Positions 8,875-17,415 of a stretch of DNA of 49,743 nt are shown here, one piece after another; position 1 is the first letter of the stretch; every line of letters begins with the position of its first letter. Under the pieces are notes generated by a model. That model saw only the letters and a list, made by a program, of their open reading frames with translations. It did no database searches and was not told the origin of the DNA. Source of the DNA: Prochlorococcus sp. AG-347-E23 (GTDB lineage Bacteria; Cyanobacteriota; Cyanobacteriia; PCC-6307; Cyanobiaceae). The stretch is taken from NCBI GenBank assembly GCA_003281685.1, contig QCBH01000012.1, positions 1 through 49,743 on the forward strand, given 5' to 3'. Made by a program: the position numbers and the translations under genes.

Positions 8875-9135
8875 TTATAAAACACCACGGGAAGCTAATC
8901 CTAAGATTGCTCCAATTCCAAAAATATGACCTAAGCAATTTGCACCTACAACTGATGCGTGACTTAAACCACCAAAGAATTTTGAATTAGGTATTTCAAA
9001 ACCTTCATTAGGTTTTCTTATTGTTGCTCTAGCAATTGCATAAGCAAAAACATTACATACAATCATTACGACGGCACACTTTGGAGACCAAGAAAAAGTT
9101 GCTGGATCTGCAGCTGCAAATAATGTAGTAAACAT
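8875..9135 (-). CDS. psaK: Photosystem I subunit PsaK
   Basis: An 86-residue PSI subunit X. It begins MFTTLFAAADPATFSWSPKC and has two membrane helices, around residues 18-38 and 60-82, joined by a charged stromal loop (RATIRKPNEGFEIPN). Near the C-terminus is SHASVVGANCLGHIFGIGAILG, a conserved PsaK stretch. PsaK lies at the periphery of the PSI core next to PsaA and binds chlorophyll and carotenoid. This gene confirms an oxygenic phototroph. It is followed on the same strand by a DUF3593/DUF2499 membrane gene pair upstream at 9202-9829. Start is ATG at 9135. Confidence 0.95.
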   Translation of the reverse strand: MFTTLFAAADPATFSWSPKCAVVMIVCNVFAYAIARATIRKPNEGFEIPNSKFFGGLSHASVVGANCLGHIFGIGAILGLASRGVL

Positions 9136-9201
9136 AAAAAATCGTTATTTTCATATATTCTCTAATATTTTTACCTAAAAAACACAAAATTGTAAAAGGT
9201 C

Positions 9202-9537
9202 TTAAGAGTTGTTTACTTCTAAGCTATTTAACAACTTTATAAATCCAAACAAAATAACAAAATCACTTAGAGTTAAGAAGGATTCTGCAAAACCATGTAG
9301 GAAGTCAACCTCAACAAGGGTTTTATCATAGTAATTTAGTGTGAAGATAGATACCAATATAGTTATGAATACGAATAAAACAGTTAAGGAAAATCCTGTT
9401 TTTACAAAATTATTAACAGATTTGATTTTATATAAGTAAAACAAAAATATTGCATATGGAATTATTGATACTGCGAATAATAATGTGTTATCAATCGAAG
9501 CAACTTTTTCTATAAATTTTATAAATAAATCATTCAT
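9202..9537 (-). CDS. DUF3593 family membrane protein
   Basis: About 111 residues with three hydrophobic segments, roughly residues 16-36, 44-64 and 80-103. The pattern LLFAVSIIPYAIFLFYLY followed by a middle helix and FAESFLTLSDFVILFGFIK matches the cyanobacterial and plastid DUF3593 family, of unknown function. I chose the ATG at 9537 (MNDLFIK) over an in-frame ATG at 9570, because the longer form would start well inside the upstream gene. With this choice the start overlaps the TGA of the DUF2499 gene, an arrangement typical of translational coupling. The constant pairing with DUF2499 suggests a joint membrane role, which is inference. Confidence 0.75.
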   Translation of the reverse strand: MNDLFIKFIEKVASIDNTLLFAVSIIPYAIFLFYLYKIKSVNNFVKTGFSLTVLFVFITILVSIFTLNYYDKTLVEVDFLHGFAESFLTLSDFVILFGFIKLLNSLEVNNS

Positions 9538-9829
9538 AAGTCTCTTTTTTAAAAATAGTGAATGATGCAAGAGCTAATGTTGAATTTCCAATAAATGTAA
9601 AAATCCCTTGAAGCGTTACTAATCCATACAATGAATCTTGATTATCATAGATATGCCAAGTGATCGCACACATAGCACCTATTAAGTTTGGCACCATAGC
9701 GAGGCTTAACCAAAAAAATAAATTATTTTTTTTATATGTAGAAATTTTATATATGACAAAGATGGTAAATATCCATTCAATGACTGAAGAGATATGAATT
9801 AGCCAAGTTCCAAATGAAAGTTCGTGCAA
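9530..9829 (-). CDS. DUF2499 family (Ycf49-like) membrane protein
   Basis: A 99-residue protein with three membrane segments. It shows the family signature MHELSFGTWLIHISSVIEW at the N-terminus, AMVPNLIGAMCAITWHIYDN in the middle and LQGIFTFIGNSTLALAS near the end. DUF2499 (Ycf49) is confined largely to cyanobacteria and plastid-bearing eukaryotes and has no established function. Its stop overlaps the start of the DUF3593 gene. Both lie upstream of psaK on the same strand, so a link with photosynthetic membranes is plausible but not shown. Start is ATG at 9829, four bases from the peroxiredoxin stop. Confidence 0.82.
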   Translation of the reverse strand: MHELSFGTWLIHISSVIEWIFTIFVIYKISTYKKNNLFFWLSLAMVPNLIGAMCAITWHIYDNQDSLYGLVTLQGIFTFIGNSTLALASFTIFKKETYE

Positions 9830-9832
9830 AAT

Positions 9833-10369
9833 TTATATTTTTTTCTTTAGTACATTAAGTACTTCCTTGGCATGATTTATAGGCAAAACACTTATCCATC
9901 TATAAGAAATTTCCCCTTCTGGAGAAATCAAAAAAGTATTTCTATCTGAAAATGGAGGAATCCAGGAACCATATTTTTCGCTAATAATTCCTTCCTGATC
10001 AGATAATAAAGTGTAGTTTATGGATTTCTCGCTGCAGAAACTTTCATGAGAATCTTTATTATCAGCACTAATCCCGACAATTTCGGCATTATATTTTGAA
10101 AAATCTTTTTTTAATTCAGAAAAACCTTTAGCTTCAAGAGTGCAACCTGCTGTAAAGTCCTTTGGATAAAAATACATAACAAGCCATTTACCTTGAAAAT
10201 CATTTAATTCCCATATTCTTTTTGATTTTATTTTTTTATTAAAACCTTCTAGTTGAAAGTTTGGAGCCATATCTCCTACTTCAGGAGCAAAGTCAAAAGC
10301 TAATGCTGAATTACAATTAAATAAAAGAATGAATGGTATTAATATACTTACAACTAAATTTCTCATCAA
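9833..10369 (-). CDS. Secreted BCP/PrxQ-type peroxiredoxin, resolving Cys missing at usual place
   Basis: A 178-residue thioredoxin-fold peroxidase of the BCP/PrxQ class. Residues 1-24 look like an export signal, ending SALA before FDFAPEVGD, so it probably acts in the thylakoid lumen or periplasm. The fold is marked by GDMAPNFQL, WLVMYFYPKDFTAGCT with peroxidatic C76, and FLISPEGEISYRW. The usual PrxQ resolving cysteine lies five residues after the peroxidatic one; here that position is K81. A second cysteine, C112 in SFCSEKS, might replace it, or the enzyme may be a 1-Cys type. Such enzymes reduce peroxides with thioredoxin-like donors. It is followed within 3 bp upstream by rpmB. Confidence 0.88.
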   Translation of the reverse strand: MMRNLVVSILIPFILLFNCNSALAFDFAPEVGDMAPNFQLEGFNKKIKSKRIWELNDFQGKWLVMYFYPKDFTAGCTLEAKGFSELKKDFSKYNAEIVGISADNKDSHESFCSEKSINYTLLSDQEGIISEKYGSWIPPFSDRNTFLISPEGEISYRWISVLPINHAKEVLNVLKKKI

Positions 10370-10371
10370 AT

Positions 10372-10608
10372 TTAGAATTTTTTTAAATCAACTCCATTTG
10401 ATTTAGCAAATTTATTTAACCCCACTTTTTGTATAGATTTTAGTGCTTTGGTACTAATTTTTATGTTTACCCATTTTTTGCCTTCTTCCCACCAAAGTCT
10501 CCTTTTTTGGAGATTAACTTGTTGCAATTTTTTTGTACGAATATGTGAGTGACTTACAGCCATCCCATTATTAGCTTTTGCTCCAGTCAGTTCGCAAACT
10601 CTTGACAT
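10372..10608 (-). CDS. rpmB: 50S ribosomal protein L28
   Basis: A 78-residue L28 of normal bacterial length, beginning [20 protein letters not shown] and continuing [20 protein letters not shown]. The highly basic composition and [13 protein letters not shown] C-terminal region fit the family. L28 binds 23S rRNA near the base of the large subunit and is needed for late assembly. It is directly upstream of the peroxiredoxin gene (2 bp gap) and downstream of htpG by 38 bp. Start is ATG at 10608. Confidence 0.95.
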   Translation of the reverse strand: MSRVCELTGAKANNGMAVSHSHIRTKKLQQVNLQKRRLWWEEGKKWVNIKISTKALKSIQKVGLNKFAKSNGVDLKKF

Positions 10609-10646
10609 ATTTTTGGATTATATCTTTAAAAATTCTAACACACGAC

Positions 10647-12551
10647 TCAATTTGTTGAATTAAGCAATTCAGAAATTAATTCAGCGTTATTATTTTGTAA
10701 ATTAATAATCTGTTCTTGATCTAATCCACCAACAGATAGTTTAGCCATATCGTAAATATGATTTGCAATTTTAGATGCTAATGGATTTTCTATAGGGTCT
10801 TTCTTATCAATAATTATTTTATTGCCTGTAATTTTATTAAGACCAACAATAAGAGGATGTAACTTGTTAATTAAAAGCACATGATATTCAGGTAAGCCAG
10901 GCATCTTTTGTTCCATGTATGCACCCATATCATTAATTCTTCTCATTTGCTCTGGAAGCAAGATCATCGCAGGTGGTGCATCCTTACTTGAGAGTGACTG
11001 AACTTTAACCGTTATCTTCTCATTGTTAAGTGCTTTTACAATCGTATCTCTAAGATTTTCTGTATTTGATTTGCCATCCTTGTCTACAATTTCTTTTGAT
11101 TCTTTATCTTCAAGTTCATTTATTTCTGAATCAACTCTTTGGAACTGATAATCTTCATTTTTACTTTCTAACCAAGGAAGAAATTGAGCATCAATTAAGG
11201 GATCTGATTTGATAACTTCTTTGTTATCAGATAAGCAGATATTTAATGCGCTTGACTGAGCAATCAAATCTGAACAATAAATTATTTTTTTTGAATCAGT
11301 TATCCTATTTCGTTCTTTATAATTTGCGAGAGTTGTGAAATATTTATCATTAGATTTGATAAGTGATTTATTTTCAATATCTTTAGTTACGTCTTTCTCT
11401 GAATTTAAGATTGTTTCGAAAATTATACTGTTATCGACTAAATCAGCAAATTTTTCATCTTCGATAGCACCAATTTTAATAAAAGCAGAGATTGAATCCC
11501 ATATTTCTGCATAAAATTGTGGAGAATTTTTTATCAAATCCTTCAGCTTATTAGCGATTTTTTTTGAGATAAATGATGATATAGATCTTACTTTTCTATC
11601 CGTTTGTAATGCACTTCTACTAACATTTAAGGGTATATCTGTAGAGTCAATAACTCCTCTTAGAGGTAAAAGGTATTTTGGTACTATCTCTTTAATTGAA
11701 TCGCTTACGAATACTTGATTGCAAAATAGTTTTATTTCTCCTTTTTCCCAATCAGCTCTACCTGACAACTTTGGGAAATACAAAATACCTTGTATGTCAT
11801 ATGGATAATCTGTATTTAGATGAATCCATAACAGTGGATCTCCCTGGAATGGATAAAGGTATTTATATAACTCAATATAATCTTCGTCTTTTAATTCACT
11901 AGGTTGTTTTCTCCAAGGAGGATTTTTCTTATTAATTATCTCTCCTTCTAATAAGACATCTATTGGCATAAAATCACAATATTTTTTTATTAGTGATTTA
12001 ATCCTTTCAGGCTCGATAAACTCTTTTTCTTCTTCAAGTAGGTGAAGAATAACATCTGTACCAATTGTCTCTCTTTCTGATTTCTCTAACGTAAAATTTG
12101 GCGATCCATCACAAGACCATTTGAAAGCTTTTGATTCCCCAATTGCCGACTTAGTTAATATATCAACTCTATTAGCCACCATGAAACTTGAATAAAAACC
12201 TAGTCCAAAATGGCCTATGAATTCATCATTATCTTTTTTGTATTTTGTTAGGAATTCTTCAGCACTAGAAAATGCAACTTGATTTATGTACTTCTTAATT
12301 TCTTCATCATTCATTCCAATTCCATTATCGGAAATTGTTAACGTATTATTTTCACGGTTAATCGTTATTTTTACTTGAGCCTCCTCATTATTCTCGCAAT
12401 CACCTGCCATAGAGGCCATTCTTCTTTTACTAATTGCGTCAACACCATTACTAACAAGTTCTCTTAAAAAGATTTCATGGTCAGAATATACTGCCTTCTT
12501 GATAATTGGGAAAATATTTTCGGTATTAATACGAATTTCGCCTTTTTCCAT
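10647..12551 (-). CDS. htpG: Hsp90-family chaperone HtpG
   Basis: A 634-residue Hsp90 chaperone. The GHKL ATP-binding domain (about 1-215) contains the catalytic-Glu helix FLRELVSNGVDAISK, the lid motif DNGIGMNDEEI, and FIGHFGLGFYSSFMVA. The middle client domain has LPLRGVIDSTDIPLNVSRS (LPLxxxVDSxDLPLNxSRE type). The C-terminal dimerisation domain follows. It lacks the C-terminal MEEVD tail, as all bacterial HtpG do. In cyanobacteria HtpG is linked to heat, cold and oxidative stress and to phycobilisome and tetrapyrrole proteins. Start is ATG at 12551. A perfect 6-bp inverted repeat lies 67-82 bp upstream (12618-12633). Confidence 0.96.
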   Translation of the reverse strand: MEKGEIRINTENIFPIIKKAVYSDHEIFLRELVSNGVDAISKRRMASMAGDCENNEEAQVKITINRENNTLTISDNGIGMNDEEIKKYINQVAFSSAEEFLTKYKKDNDEFIGHFGLGFYSSFMVANRVDILTKSAIGESKAFKWSCDGSPNFTLEKSERETIGTDVILHLLEEEKEFIEPERIKSLIKKYCDFMPIDVLLEGEIINKKNPPWRKQPSELKDEDYIELYKYLYPFQGDPLLWIHLNTDYPYDIQGILYFPKLSGRADWEKGEIKLFCNQVFVSDSIKEIVPKYLLPLRGVIDSTDIPLNVSRSALQTDRKVRSISSFISKKIANKLKDLIKNSPQFYAEIWDSISAFIKIGAIEDEKFADLVDNSIIFETILNSEKDVTKDIENKSLIKSNDKYFTTLANYKERNRITDSKKIIYCSDLIAQSSALNICLSDNKEVIKSDPLIDAQFLPWLESKNEDYQFQRVDSEINELEDKESKEIVDKDGKSNTENLRDTIVKALNNEKITVKVQSLSSKDAPPAMILLPEQMRRINDMGAYMEQKMPGLPEYHVLLINKLHPLIVGLNKITGNKIIIDKKDPIENPLASKIANHIYDMAKLSVGGLDQEQIINLQNNNAELISELLNSTN

Positions 12552-12617
12552 TTAAATAAAAATCAAACATATTAAATACTATTTCGTAAAAACTAGTTAA
12601 TCAAGTTTAATTAGGAG

Positions 12618-12633
12618 TATTGTCCGAACAATA
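12618..12633. repeat. Short inverted repeat between hisZ and htpG
   Basis: TATTGT-CCGA-ACAATA: perfect 6-bp arms around a 4-bp centre, lying 66 bp upstream of the htpG ATG and 36 bp past the hisZ stop. It could be an operator for htpG or a weak hisZ terminator hairpin. No T-run follows on the minus strand, and it is not a CIRCE element. Confidence 0.5.
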
Positions 12634-12669
12634 TATGAATTTAAAAGTTAAATAAATTTTTAAAAGGTT

Positions 12670-13821
12670 TTATTTAACCCACAAAATCTCACTACAATTA
12701 TTTTCTTTCATAATTTGATTGGCTTTAGCCAAGTCATCACATGGATTTAAATGTAAGACAGCAATATTTCCTTTTTTCTGTTGTGCTTTTTGTTCATTCA
12801 TACCTTCTTCTAACAAATAAGAATCTTTAAACATCAATAAAATCTTTTTTTTATCTGTCTTTTCTTGCTTAATTAAATTTCTTAAAATGTCTACCGAAAT
12901 TGTAAATCCAATCCCATTAAATATTTTCTCATTAGGACTAAAAGATCTTACTAACTCATCATATCTTCCCCCTTTTGCTATGACGCTTTTATTTTTACCA
13001 TTATCCCCTATTAGTTGAAAAACTATTCCTTCATATAAATTCAAGTGAGGTTGAAAAGTGGGATCAAGTTGTAATTTAACACCATATTTATTTGATATTT
13101 TTAATAGTGTTTCAAATAAAAAATTTAAGTCATCTAATGTTTTACTAGTACCATAAATAGTTTTTAATTTTTTTAATATTGCAATTGGCTCTCCTCGTGT
13201 GAATAAAAGATCTTTAAGAATATATTTATCATCTTCATCTATTCCTAATTTAGATAACTTATCTTGATCAAAATTAACCAGACTTTTCTTAATTTCTTCA
13301 TAATTATTATTCTTATATTTATTCAGTATCAAGTCCATTATTTTTGTGGTGCTTACTAAAAGAAATAAATTGCAACCATCCTTCAAATTAATATTATCGA
13401 TTGAATCAAACAAAATATTAATAACTTCAATTTCTGGGTATTTTGTATCATATCCAATTAATTCAATTCCACTCTGCAATTTTTCTTGTAACTTAAATGA
13501 ATTTTTATTATTTTGTTTTTTATCAAAAACCATTCCATTGGTGAATAATCTTATAGGTCTGTTCTTATTTATTAATCTAGTAGATGATAATTTAATAATC
13601 GATGTTGTCATTTCTGGCCTAAGACATAATGCATTATTACTTACTATTCCGACAACCTGATTTTCGTCAATAACGCCACGTCCTTTTATGGTCTCTAAAG
13701 TATTTATGAATGAGGGTGAAACCTCTTCATAACCCCATAGTTTATAAATACTATTTAAATTATTTATGATGTTTGAGTTATTTTTTACATCGACTAATTT
13801 AATTTCCTTTATATCTGTCAT
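12670..13821 (-). CDS. hisZ: ATP phosphoribosyltransferase regulatory subunit HisZ
   Basis: A 383-residue histidyl-tRNA-synthetase-like protein without the full synthetase motifs or the anticodon-binding domain. Family hallmarks are WGYEEVSPSFINTLETI, LRPEMTTSIIKL (motif-2-like), LQSGIELIGYDTKYPEIEV and AKGGRYDELVRSF. HisZ forms a hetero-octamer with the short form of HisG and confers histidine feedback on the first step of histidine biosynthesis. A short-form hisG should therefore exist elsewhere in the genome. It lies between the inositol-monophosphatase family gene and htpG. Length fits HisZ (about 380-400 residues) better than HisS (about 420 or more). Start is ATG at 13821. Confidence 0.88.
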   Translation of the reverse strand: MTDIKEIKLVDVKNNSNIINNLNSIYKLWGYEEVSPSFINTLETIKGRGVIDENQVVGIVSNNALCLRPEMTTSIIKLSSTRLINKNRPIRLFTNGMVFDKKQNNKNSFKLQEKLQSGIELIGYDTKYPEIEVINILFDSIDNINLKDGCNLFLLVSTTKIMDLILNKYKNNNYEEIKKSLVNFDQDKLSKLGIDEDDKYILKDLLFTRGEPIAILKKLKTIYGTSKTLDDLNFLFETLLKISNKYGVKLQLDPTFQPHLNLYEGIVFQLIGDNGKNKSVIAKGGRYDELVRSFSPNEKIFNGIGFTISVDILRNLIKQEKTDKKKILLMFKDSYLLEEGMNEQKAQQKKGNIAVLHLNPCDDLAKANQIMKENNCSEILWVK

Positions 13822-13839
13822 TTTAATATTTAACTAATT

Positions 13840-14688
13840 TTAGGTATAGAGATTTTTTTTAAATGGAAAGACTTTATCTAGTTCATTTTTTAATTCATTC
13901 TCAAGGCTGGGAGAACAAGCTAAAATTCTTCCTGAACTTAAATTAAATTCGCCTGATGGATAGTCAGAAATAATACCACCAGCCTCTTTAACAATAATAG
14001 CACCGGCCGCTAGGTCCCATACTTCTAATCCTCTTTCCCAGTATCCATCTACCTTACCTGCCGCAACAAATGCTAGATCAACTGCTGCTGCTCCTCCTCT
14101 TCTAACTCCCCTGGTTTTATGTGTTAAGTAACAAAATTCAGCATAATTATTATTCTCTGTCTCAAATCTGTCATAAGAGAAACCAGTTACAAGTAGACTA
14201 TCAGTGAGATTAGAGGGATTCGATACTTTTAGTTCACTATCATTGCAAAATGAGCCTAAACCTATACAGGCTGAATATAGTTCATTTAAATAAGGTACTG
14301 ATATAGCTCCTATAATTGGTTTATTTTTATATACAAGACCAATAGAAGTTCCAAAGAAAGGATATCCATGGGAATAATTTGTTGTACCATCTAAAGGGTC
14401 TATACACCACGTTAAATCCGATGATTTGGTTAATTTACCAGATTCCTCTGCATTAATAGATATGTTTGGTGTCTCTTCTAATAAATATTCTTTTATTTTA
14501 TTTTCAACTTCCAAATCTACATTGGTAACTAGATCACCCTTCCTACCTTTTGATGATATTTTCTGAATTTTATTGTAATTAACTTTTAAAATTTCATTGC
14601 CAATTTGTGCTGATTTCTTTGCTTTTTCATACAAACTGGAAAGGTTTACTTGATTTGCAAGTTCCTCTATTTCACTTAATTCAAACAT
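13840..14688 (-). CDS. Inositol monophosphatase family protein
   Basis: A 282-residue Mg-dependent, Li-sensitive phosphatase family member. Metal-binding motifs are visible: INAEESGK near residue 80, WCIDPLDGTTNYSHG near 95, and ERGLEVWDLAAGAIIVKEAGG near 225. In cyanobacteria related proteins hydrolyse inositol phosphate, histidinol phosphate or sugar bisphosphates. Its position directly upstream of hisZ makes a histidinol-phosphate phosphatase role tempting, but nothing in the sequence proves it. The gap to hisZ is 18 bp and to the ferredoxin gene 5 bp, so the three are probably one transcript. Start is ATG at 14688. Confidence 0.88.
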   Translation of the reverse strand: MFELSEIEELANQVNLSSLYEKAKKSAQIGNEILKVNYNKIQKISSKGRKGDLVTNVDLEVENKIKEYLLEETPNISINAEESGKLTKSSDLTWCIDPLDGTTNYSHGYPFFGTSIGLVYKNKPIIGAISVPYLNELYSACIGLGSFCNDSELKVSNPSNLTDSLLVTGFSYDRFETENNNYAEFCYLTHKTRGVRRGGAAAVDLAFVAAGKVDGYWERGLEVWDLAAGAIIVKEAGGIISDYPSGEFNLSSGRILACSPSLENELKNELDKVFPFKKNLYT

Positions 14689-14693
14689 AATAA

Positions 14694-15068
14694 CTAATCT
14701 TCCTCAAATTCCCAAGGTGGAGCAACTCTTGTATTTCCCCTTCCAAAATATTGTCCAAATTGTAAATCGTATACTTCGTCTTCATATGTAGTTTCAACCT
14801 CAAGATCTGAAGATGCTTTAGCAACACAAAGTAGAGCATAACCTTTGTCTTTTAAAGCTTTAGATACACCCATGGCTTCAGGTTGTTGCAAATTACCGGA
14901 TATTATTTTAACTGCACAACTTGTACAGCAACCATTTCTGCATGAAAATGCAAGTTTGAAACCTTTCTTTTCAAATTCCTTAAGTATATACTCGTCACTA
15001 TTAACCTGCTCTTGGTAGACCTTTCCGGTTTCTTTATTTTTAATCGTGACTGTGAAAGTCTTTTTCAA
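14694..15068 (-). CDS. 2Fe-2S plant-type ferredoxin with C-terminal extension
   Basis: A 124-residue ferredoxin with the plant-type cluster ligands C43, C48, C51 and C81 in the pattern C-x4-C-x2-C-x29-C (FSCRNGCCTSC ... LLCVAKA). An additional cysteine, C47, lies next to the second ligand. It is longer than PetF (about 97-99 residues) by an acidic and aromatic tail (YDLQFGQYFGRGNTRV). It is probably a specialised electron carrier rather than the main photosynthetic ferredoxin; the partner is unknown. It heads the minus-strand run with the inositol-monophosphatase family gene and hisZ and is divergent from tRNA-Ser. Start is ATG at 15068. Confidence 0.9.
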   Translation of the reverse strand: MKKTFTVTIKNKETGKVYQEQVNSDEYILKEFEKKGFKLAFSCRNGCCTSCAVKIISGNLQQPEAMGVSKALKDKGYALLCVAKASSDLEVETTYEDEVYDLQFGQYFGRGNTRVAPPWEFEED

Positions 15069-15101
15069 ATAACTTTCCTCAAAAATGGGATGATAAGGGG
15101 T

Positions 15102-15107
15102 TAAAAT
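15102..15107 (+). promoter_or_regulatory. Candidate -10 element for tRNA-Ser
   Basis: TAAAAT lies 10 bp before the mature tRNA 5' end in the 49-bp divergent gap between the ferredoxin gene and tRNA-Ser. No good -35 hexamer is seen, so this is tentative. Confidence 0.25.
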
Positions 15108-15117
15108 GGTTATCTTG

Positions 15118-15204
15118 GGAGAGGTGGCCGAGTGGTTGAAGGCGCAGCACTGGAAATGCTGTATAGGGGCAACTTTATCGAGGGTTCGAATCCCTCTCTC
15201 TCCG
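15118..15204 (+). tRNA. tRNA-Ser (anticodon GGA)
   Basis: An 87-nt type II tRNA. The acceptor GGAGAGG pairs with TCTCTCC, leaving G73 as discriminator. The anticodon stem CAGCA/TGCTG encloses loop CTGGAAA with anticodon GGA, which reads UCC and UCU. A long variable arm typical of serine tRNAs follows. The T arm is GAGGG-TTCGAAT-CCCTC. No CCA end is encoded. The anticodon, variable arm and G73 all fit seryl identity. Confidence 0.97.
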
Positions 15205-15320
15205 TTTTATATTAGTTTATTTTGGTTAACTACATCAACAACTTTGTCTCTATAGAATTTTTTAAAATAGATATTAATCTTTTTGACAAGTTATAAATAA
15301 TCTTTTTTATTTAAATTAAG

Positions 15321-15349
15321 TTGAAAATATTTGATTTTTACTATTATAT
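15321..15349 (+). promoter_or_regulatory. Candidate promoter upstream of dnaK
   Basis: TTGAAA at 15321-15326 and TTATAT at 15344-15349 are 17 bp apart, in the 213-bp gap between tRNA-Ser and dnaK. No CIRCE-type inverted repeat (TTAGCACTC-N9-GAGTGCTAA) was found, so HrcA control is not indicated here. The rest of the gap shows nothing recognisable. Confidence 0.3.
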
Positions 15350-15417
15350 GTAGATATCTAAGACAAAAATTAATTAAATTATTAGTAAATTTTGCTTTAA
15401 TTTAGCGATCTAAAATC

Positions 15418-17415
15418 ATGGGGCAAATAGTTGGAATTGATTTGGGTACTACTAACTCTGTTGTCGGAGTTGTAGAGGCTGGCCGTCCAATTGTTATTGC
15501 TAATTCTGAAGGTTCTAGAACTACACCTTCAATAATTGGATTTACAAAAGACAAAGAAATAGTAATAGGAGATCAAGCGAGAAGACAACTTGTTCTAAAT
15601 CCTAAAAATACCTTTTATAACCTAAAAAGATTTATTGGCAGTGACTGGGACGAATTAGATGAGAATAGTGTTTCTGTTCCTTACAATGTAAAGGCTAATA
15701 ATACTGGAAGTATTAGAGTTCTTAGTCCAAATACAGAAAGAGAGTATGCACCAGAAGAATTAGTTAGCTCATTAATTAGAAAATTAATTAATGATGCTGA
15801 AACATATCTTGGAGATACTGTTGACTCTGCTGTTATTACAGTCCCTGCCTATTTCAATGAATCTCAAAGACAAGCCACAAAGGATTCTGCAATATTGGCT
15901 GGTATAAAAGTAGATAGAATCCTAAATGAACCTACAGCAGCAGCTTTAGCTTATGGTTTTGAAAAAAGTTCTTCTAATAATGTTTTGGTTTTTGATTTAG
16001 GGGGAGGAACATTTGACGTCTCATTATTAAAAATTTCTAATGGTGTATTTGATGTTAAAGCCACTTGTGGTGATACACAGCTAGGAGGGAACAATTTTGA
16101 TTCAAAAATAGTTGATTGGCTTGCAGAAAAATTTCTTGCTAAACATGATATTGATCTAAGAAGGGATAGACAAGCTTTGCAGAGATTAACTGAGGCTGCT
16201 GAAAAAGCTAAATGTGAATTATCTGGATTACAAAAAACAAAAATATCTTTACCTTTTATTACCACTAGTAAAGAGGGTCCATTACATATTGAGGAAACCT
16301 TAGATAGAAAAATATTTGAATCATTATCTCAAGATCTTCTAGATAGATTATTAGAGCCTGTGCAAATAGCATTAGATGACTCCGGATGGAACCCAGAAGA
16401 TATAGATGAGGTAGTTCTTGTCGGTGGCAGCACAAGAATTCCAATGGTTCAACAATTAGTAAAGACTCTTGTTCCAAATGAACCTTGTCAATCTGTTAAT
16501 CCTGATGAGGTTGTAGCAGTTGGAGCTGCGATACAATCTGGAATTATTAGTGGTGATTTACAAGATTTACTCCTAAATGACGTTACTCCCTTATCTTTAG
16601 GTTTAGAAACAATTGGTGGTCTAATGAAGGTACTGATTCCTCGCAATACTCCAATACCAGTTAGACAATCTGATGTTTTTAGTACGTCCGAAGCTAATCA
16701 ATCATCAGTGGTTGTTCAAGTACGGCAGGGGGAAAGGCCTTTAGCATCTGAAAATAAATCACTAGGTAAATTTAGACTATCAGGAATACCTCCAGCCCCA
16801 AGAGGAATACCTCAAGTCCAGGTGGCATTTGATATTGATTCTAATGGTCTTTTAGAAGTAAGTGCAACTGATAGAACCACTGGAAGAAAGCAAGCAGTTA
16901 CAATTTCTGGAGGTTCTAATTTAAATGAACAAGAAATAAATTCGATAATTGAAGAAGCTAAAGCAAAAGCTAATGAAGATAGAAAGAGAAGATCTGTTAT
17001 TGATAGAAAAAATAGTGCTTTAACTCTTATTGCGCAAGCTGAGAGAAGACTTAGAGATGCTTCATTGGAATTTGGCCCTTATGGTGCTGAAAGACAACAA
17101 CGAGCAGTTGAATTAGCCATTCAAGATGTTGAAGAGTATTTAGATGATGAAGATCCTCAAGAATTAGAAATCTCAGTAAGTGCTCTACAAGAAGCATTAT
17201 TCGGTTTAAATAGAAAATTTGCAGCAGAAAAGAAAACTGATAATAATCCTTTACAAAGCATTAAAAATACATTTGGATCATTAAAGGATGAACTCTTTTC
17301 AGATGATTATTGGGATGATGATCCTTGGGATAATCAAATGAATAGAAATTATAGAAATTCGAGGTATGGTAATTCTAGGGACGATGATCCATGGGACAAT
17401 GACTACTTCCTCTAA
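15418..17415 (+). CDS. dnaK: Hsp70 chaperone, DnaK1-type
   Basis: A 665-residue Hsp70. The ATPase domain shows [15 protein letters not shown] at the N-terminus, [46 protein letters not shown] and [17 protein letters not shown]. The substrate domain includes [17 protein letters not shown]. The C-terminus ends in a Trp/Asp/Asn/Arg-rich tail with two DDDPWDN repeats rather than the EEVD-like end. That diverged tail, and the adjacent zinc-finger-less dnaJ, resemble the cyanobacterial DnaK1 lineage rather than DnaK2 or DnaK3; this subclass is my inference. It overlaps dnaJ by 17 bp. Start is ATG at 15418. Confidence 0.95.
   Translation: MGQIVGIDLGTTNSVVGVVEAGRPIVIANSEGSRTTPSIIGFTKDKEIVIGDQARRQLVLNPKNTFYNLKRFIGSDWDELDENSVSVPYNVKANNTGSIRVLSPNTEREYAPEELVSSLIRKLINDAETYLGDTVDSAVITVPAYFNESQRQATKDSAILAGIKVDRILNEPTAAALAYGFEKSSSNNVLVFDLGGGTFDVSLLKISNGVFDVKATCGDTQLGGNNFDSKIVDWLAEKFLAKHDIDLRRDRQALQRLTEAAEKAKCELSGLQKTKISLPFITTSKEGPLHIEETLDRKIFESLSQDLLDRLLEPVQIALDDSGWNPEDIDEVVLVGGSTRIPMVQQLVKTLVPNEPCQSVNPDEVVAVGAAIQSGIISGDLQDLLLNDVTPLSLGLETIGGLMKVLIPRNTPIPVRQSDVFSTSEANQSSVVVQVRQGERPLASENKSLGKFRLSGIPPAPRGIPQVQVAFDIDSNGLLEVSATDRTTGRKQAVTISGGSNLNEQEINSIIEEAKAKANEDRKRRSVIDRKNSALTLIAQAERRLRDASLEFGPYGAERQQRAVELAIQDVEEYLDDEDPQELEISVSALQEALFGLNRKFAAEKKTDNNPLQSIKNTFGSLKDELFSDDYWDDDPWDNQMNRNYRNSRYGNSRDDDPWDNDYFL

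Noticed and set aside
9538..9570. Longer N-terminus for the DUF3593 protein
   Set aside because: The upstream ATG lies inside the DUF2499 gene; the ATG at 9537 overlaps that gene's stop and fits translational coupling.
15205..15417. CIRCE element or sigma-32-type promoter before dnaK
   Set aside because: No TTAGCACTC/GAGTGCTAA inverted repeat found in the gap.
17366..17398. Longer dnaJ start
   Set aside because: Adds 11 residues fully inside dnaK and before the J domain; the ATG at 17399 is better placed.
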